A DNA stretch of 7,781 nucleotides from the NCBI GenBank assembly GCA_029259995.1, contig JAJDEC010000653.1, forward strand, positions 1 to 7,781, written 5' to 3'. The notes under the pieces are model-generated. The model had not been told where the DNA came from and did not search any database. It was given only the letters and a program-made list of their open reading frames with translations. The position numbers and the translations under genes were made by a program. The DNA is from Phycisphaerae bacterium (GTDB taxonomy: Bacteria; Planctomycetota; Phycisphaerae; UBA1845; UTPLA1). Of this stretch, positions 6,295 to 7,781 are shown in pieces; the first letter of the stretch is position 1; each line of letters starts with the position of its first letter.

Positions 6295-7501
6295 CGCCAA
6301 GTGTAAATCGAAAGTGGGCTCCTGCCCCGGGCTCAGACTCAACCCAGATTCGCCCCCCATGACGTTCTACTGCCTTGCGGCAGATGGATAATCCGACGCC
6401 CGAACCATCATATTCGGCGCGCGTGTGAAGCCTGCGAAACGCCCCAAACACGCGACTGTGAAACTCCGGCGCGATTCCAATGCCATTGTCTTTGACACCG
6501 AAGACAAAACCGTCGTCGCCGTCCTCTATCGTGACCTCGACGACTGGATGCGTTTCCTTTGACACGAATTTCAGTGCGTTCCCGATCAAATTCTGAAACA
6601 ATTGTGTTGTCAAGACCGGATCCGCGTCAACTGTCGGCAAACCGGGGACTTGTACGATCGCCCCCACTTCGCGAACCCGCGTCTCCAATGCACTCAATGC
6701 ATCCGTGACACATTGTCCCAGATCGACCGATGTCCGCCGCAACTCATCCTTTCCGGCGCGGGACAATGTGAGCAAGTCCTGTACAAGCCGCCGCATGCGA
6801 TAGGCGGACTCGATGATGAACTTCAAGTCGGCTGCAGCCTCGTCGTTCAACTCGCAATCCAGATCGGTTGGTAACAACTCGCTGAACGAAATGAGCTTCC
6901 GGAGCGGTTCCTGCAGATCGTGGCTGGCCATGTACGCAAATTCGTCGAGATCAGCGTTCTTGCCGGCAAGTTCGTTGTTGGCGTCGCGCAGCTTTTCCTC
7001 GTAGTACCTTCGCTGTGTGATGTCCTGAATTGTTGCAAAGACTCTCGACCCCAGAGACGTGTGCATCACGCCCAGGCCGACTTCGAGATGTACTTCCGTT
7101 CCGTCCTTTCGGACCCCTTTGACGACTCGATCCTCGCCCATCAGTCGCCGAACCGGTGCGGCAGAATAAGCCCGCCGATGATTGACATGCTGTTGTCGTT
7201 GCGCTTCTGGAACAAAGAGCTCGATGGAGTGCCCAAGGACTTCGTCGGGCGAATAGCCGAAGAGCTTTGCACAATCGCTGTTCAGGTAGACGACACGTCC
7301 TTCGAGATCCGCGACGAGAACGGCGAGCGGAATGTCGTCCAGGTGATTGAGAAGTATCGACTCCGAACTCGAGTCGCTCTCTGTCCGCGCGTCGGACGCG
7401 TCGGAAACTCTGGCCGCTCGCTCGGGCGACCTTTGCGTATCTTCGATGGCACCTTCCGGATGCGCTCGCGCAATTCCCGGCTTCGACTTCATATTCTTCA
7501 T
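6287..7501 (-). CDS. PAS-domain sensor histidine kinase
   Basis: 404 residues, no membrane helix, so a soluble kinase. A Ser/Asp/Arg-rich N-terminus (1-48) precedes one PAS domain (about 52-163), a short coiled-coil linker (165-188), a dimerisation/phosphoacceptor domain with H194 in ASHDLQEPLR, and an ATPase domain. The ATPase has an N box with N304 and N308, G1 box DNGIGIA (338-344), F-box region VFGAFRRLH and G2 box GSGVGLSI (366-373). The HDLQEPLR motif is the phytochrome/Cph1-type phosphoacceptor, which usually pairs with Rcp1-like regulators; such a gene overlaps its 3' end. In the PAS domain H105 and R125 fall where FixL has its haem-ligand His200 and Arg220, but A111 and R119 replace Arg206 and His214. 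The signal is unknown. The start is uncertain: a second ATG lies at 7492, and no strong ribosome binding site precedes either. Confidence 0.93.
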   Translation of the reverse strand: MKNMKSKPGIARAHPEGAIEDTQRSPERAARVSDASDARTESDSSSESILLNHLDDIPLAVLVADLEGRVVYLNSDCAKLFGYSPDEVLGHSIELFVPEAQRQQHVNHRRAYSAAPVRRLMGEDRVVKGVRKDGTEVHLEVGLGVMHTSLGSRVFATIQDITQRRYYEEKLRDANNELAGKNADLDEFAYMASHDLQEPLRKLISFSELLPTDLDCELNDEAAADLKFIIESAYRMRRLVQDLLTLSRAGKDELRRTSVDLGQCVTDALSALETRVREVGAIVQVPGLPTVDADPVLTTQLFQNLIGNALKFVSKETHPVVEVTIEDGDDGFVFGVKDNGIGIAPEFHSRVFGAFRRLHTRAEYDGSGVGLSICRKAVERHGGRIWVESEPGAGAHFRFTLGDD

Positions 7502-7528
7502 CGTGAGTGAATTCCACGCCTGGGGCGA

Positions 7529-7759
7529 TCAACCGCCAGGCCCTGATCTCGATGACGCGTTGCCGGCTCCTGTGGTCATCGAGAGACGGTTTTCTGCGCT
7601 TTGCCGTTCGTCCCCATGCAATGACGCGCTCTCCCAAAATCCCATCTCAACTAGCGTATCCCGAATTCCCTCGAACAGCACGGACAAATTGCCGTATATC
7701 CAAATCCCGGCCATGGCCAGCCACATGGTCAATCGTGGCCGACGATTTGAACCGTCCAC
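7529..7759 (-). CDS. Possible small membrane protein upstream of the kinase
   Basis: A 76-codon frame starts with GTG at 7759 (an ATG at codon 12 is an alternative) and ends 27 nt before the kinase start on the same strand. Residues about 12-29 (from MWLAMAG to SVLF) are hydrophobic enough for one membrane helix. The rest is polar, with a low-complexity Gly/Ser tail. I recognise no family and see no ribosome binding site. A TATACT sequence (7777-7772, minus strand) just upstream could be a -10 element, but its -35 would fall at or beyond the window edge. It may be a chance frame in the kinase leader. Confidence 0.25.
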   Translation of the reverse strand: MDGSNRRPRLTMWLAMAGIWIYGNLSVLFEGIRDTLVEMGFWESASLHGDERQSAENRLSMTTGAGNASSRSGPGG

Positions 7760-7781
7760 ACATTGGGGCCAAGTATAATTA

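Noticed and set aside
6920..7510. 196-codon + strand frame opposite the kinase
   Set aside because: It is antisense to the PAS and phosphoacceptor coding regions and shows no domain; likely a codon-bias shadow.

Overview
The window is moderately GC-rich bacterial DNA with two opposed gene groups that converge on a non-coding stretch. Four things suggest a planctomycete (Planctomycetota, possibly Phycisphaerae): a membrane-anchored dockerin-like protein, a VIT/von Willebrand A protein, several stand-alone signalling modules, and a cluster of small GC-rich palindromes between genes. This placement is inference; the window holds no rRNA or other phylogenetic marker.

Left half, + strand (3-3247): three tightly packed genes. 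The first is cut by the window edge and encodes a single-pass membrane protein with two dockerin-type calcium loops. The second encodes a small secreted protein whose strand pattern resembles a cohesin domain. The third encodes a 789-residue membrane-anchored or secreted VIT-vWA protein with an intact MIDAS metal site. Spacing is 3 nt and then a 1-nt TAATG overlap, so this looks like one operon. The parts suggest a calcium- or metal-dependent assembly outside the cytoplasmic membrane.

Middle (3248-4021): 774 bp without a convincing gene. It holds a run of seven short palindromes (3394-3630), a 38-bp imperfect tandem repeat (3567-3642), and a long two-part hairpin (3840-3882).

Right half, - strand (7759-4022): a signalling cluster. 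In transcription order it has a doubtful small ORF, a soluble PAS histidine kinase, an overlapping Rcp1/CheY-like single-domain response regulator and, after a 266-bp gap with a candidate promoter, a REC-GGDEF-HD protein. The GGDEF domain keeps its catalytic motif. The HD-GYP-like domain has lost its paired histidines and its GYP motif, so the protein is predicted mainly to make c-di-GMP. The simplest model is that the kinase phosphorylates the small regulator and perhaps also the REC domain of the cyclase, converting a PAS-sensed signal into c-di-GMP. The PAS domain matches FixL at the haem-ligating histidine position, so a gas or redox signal is possible but unproven.
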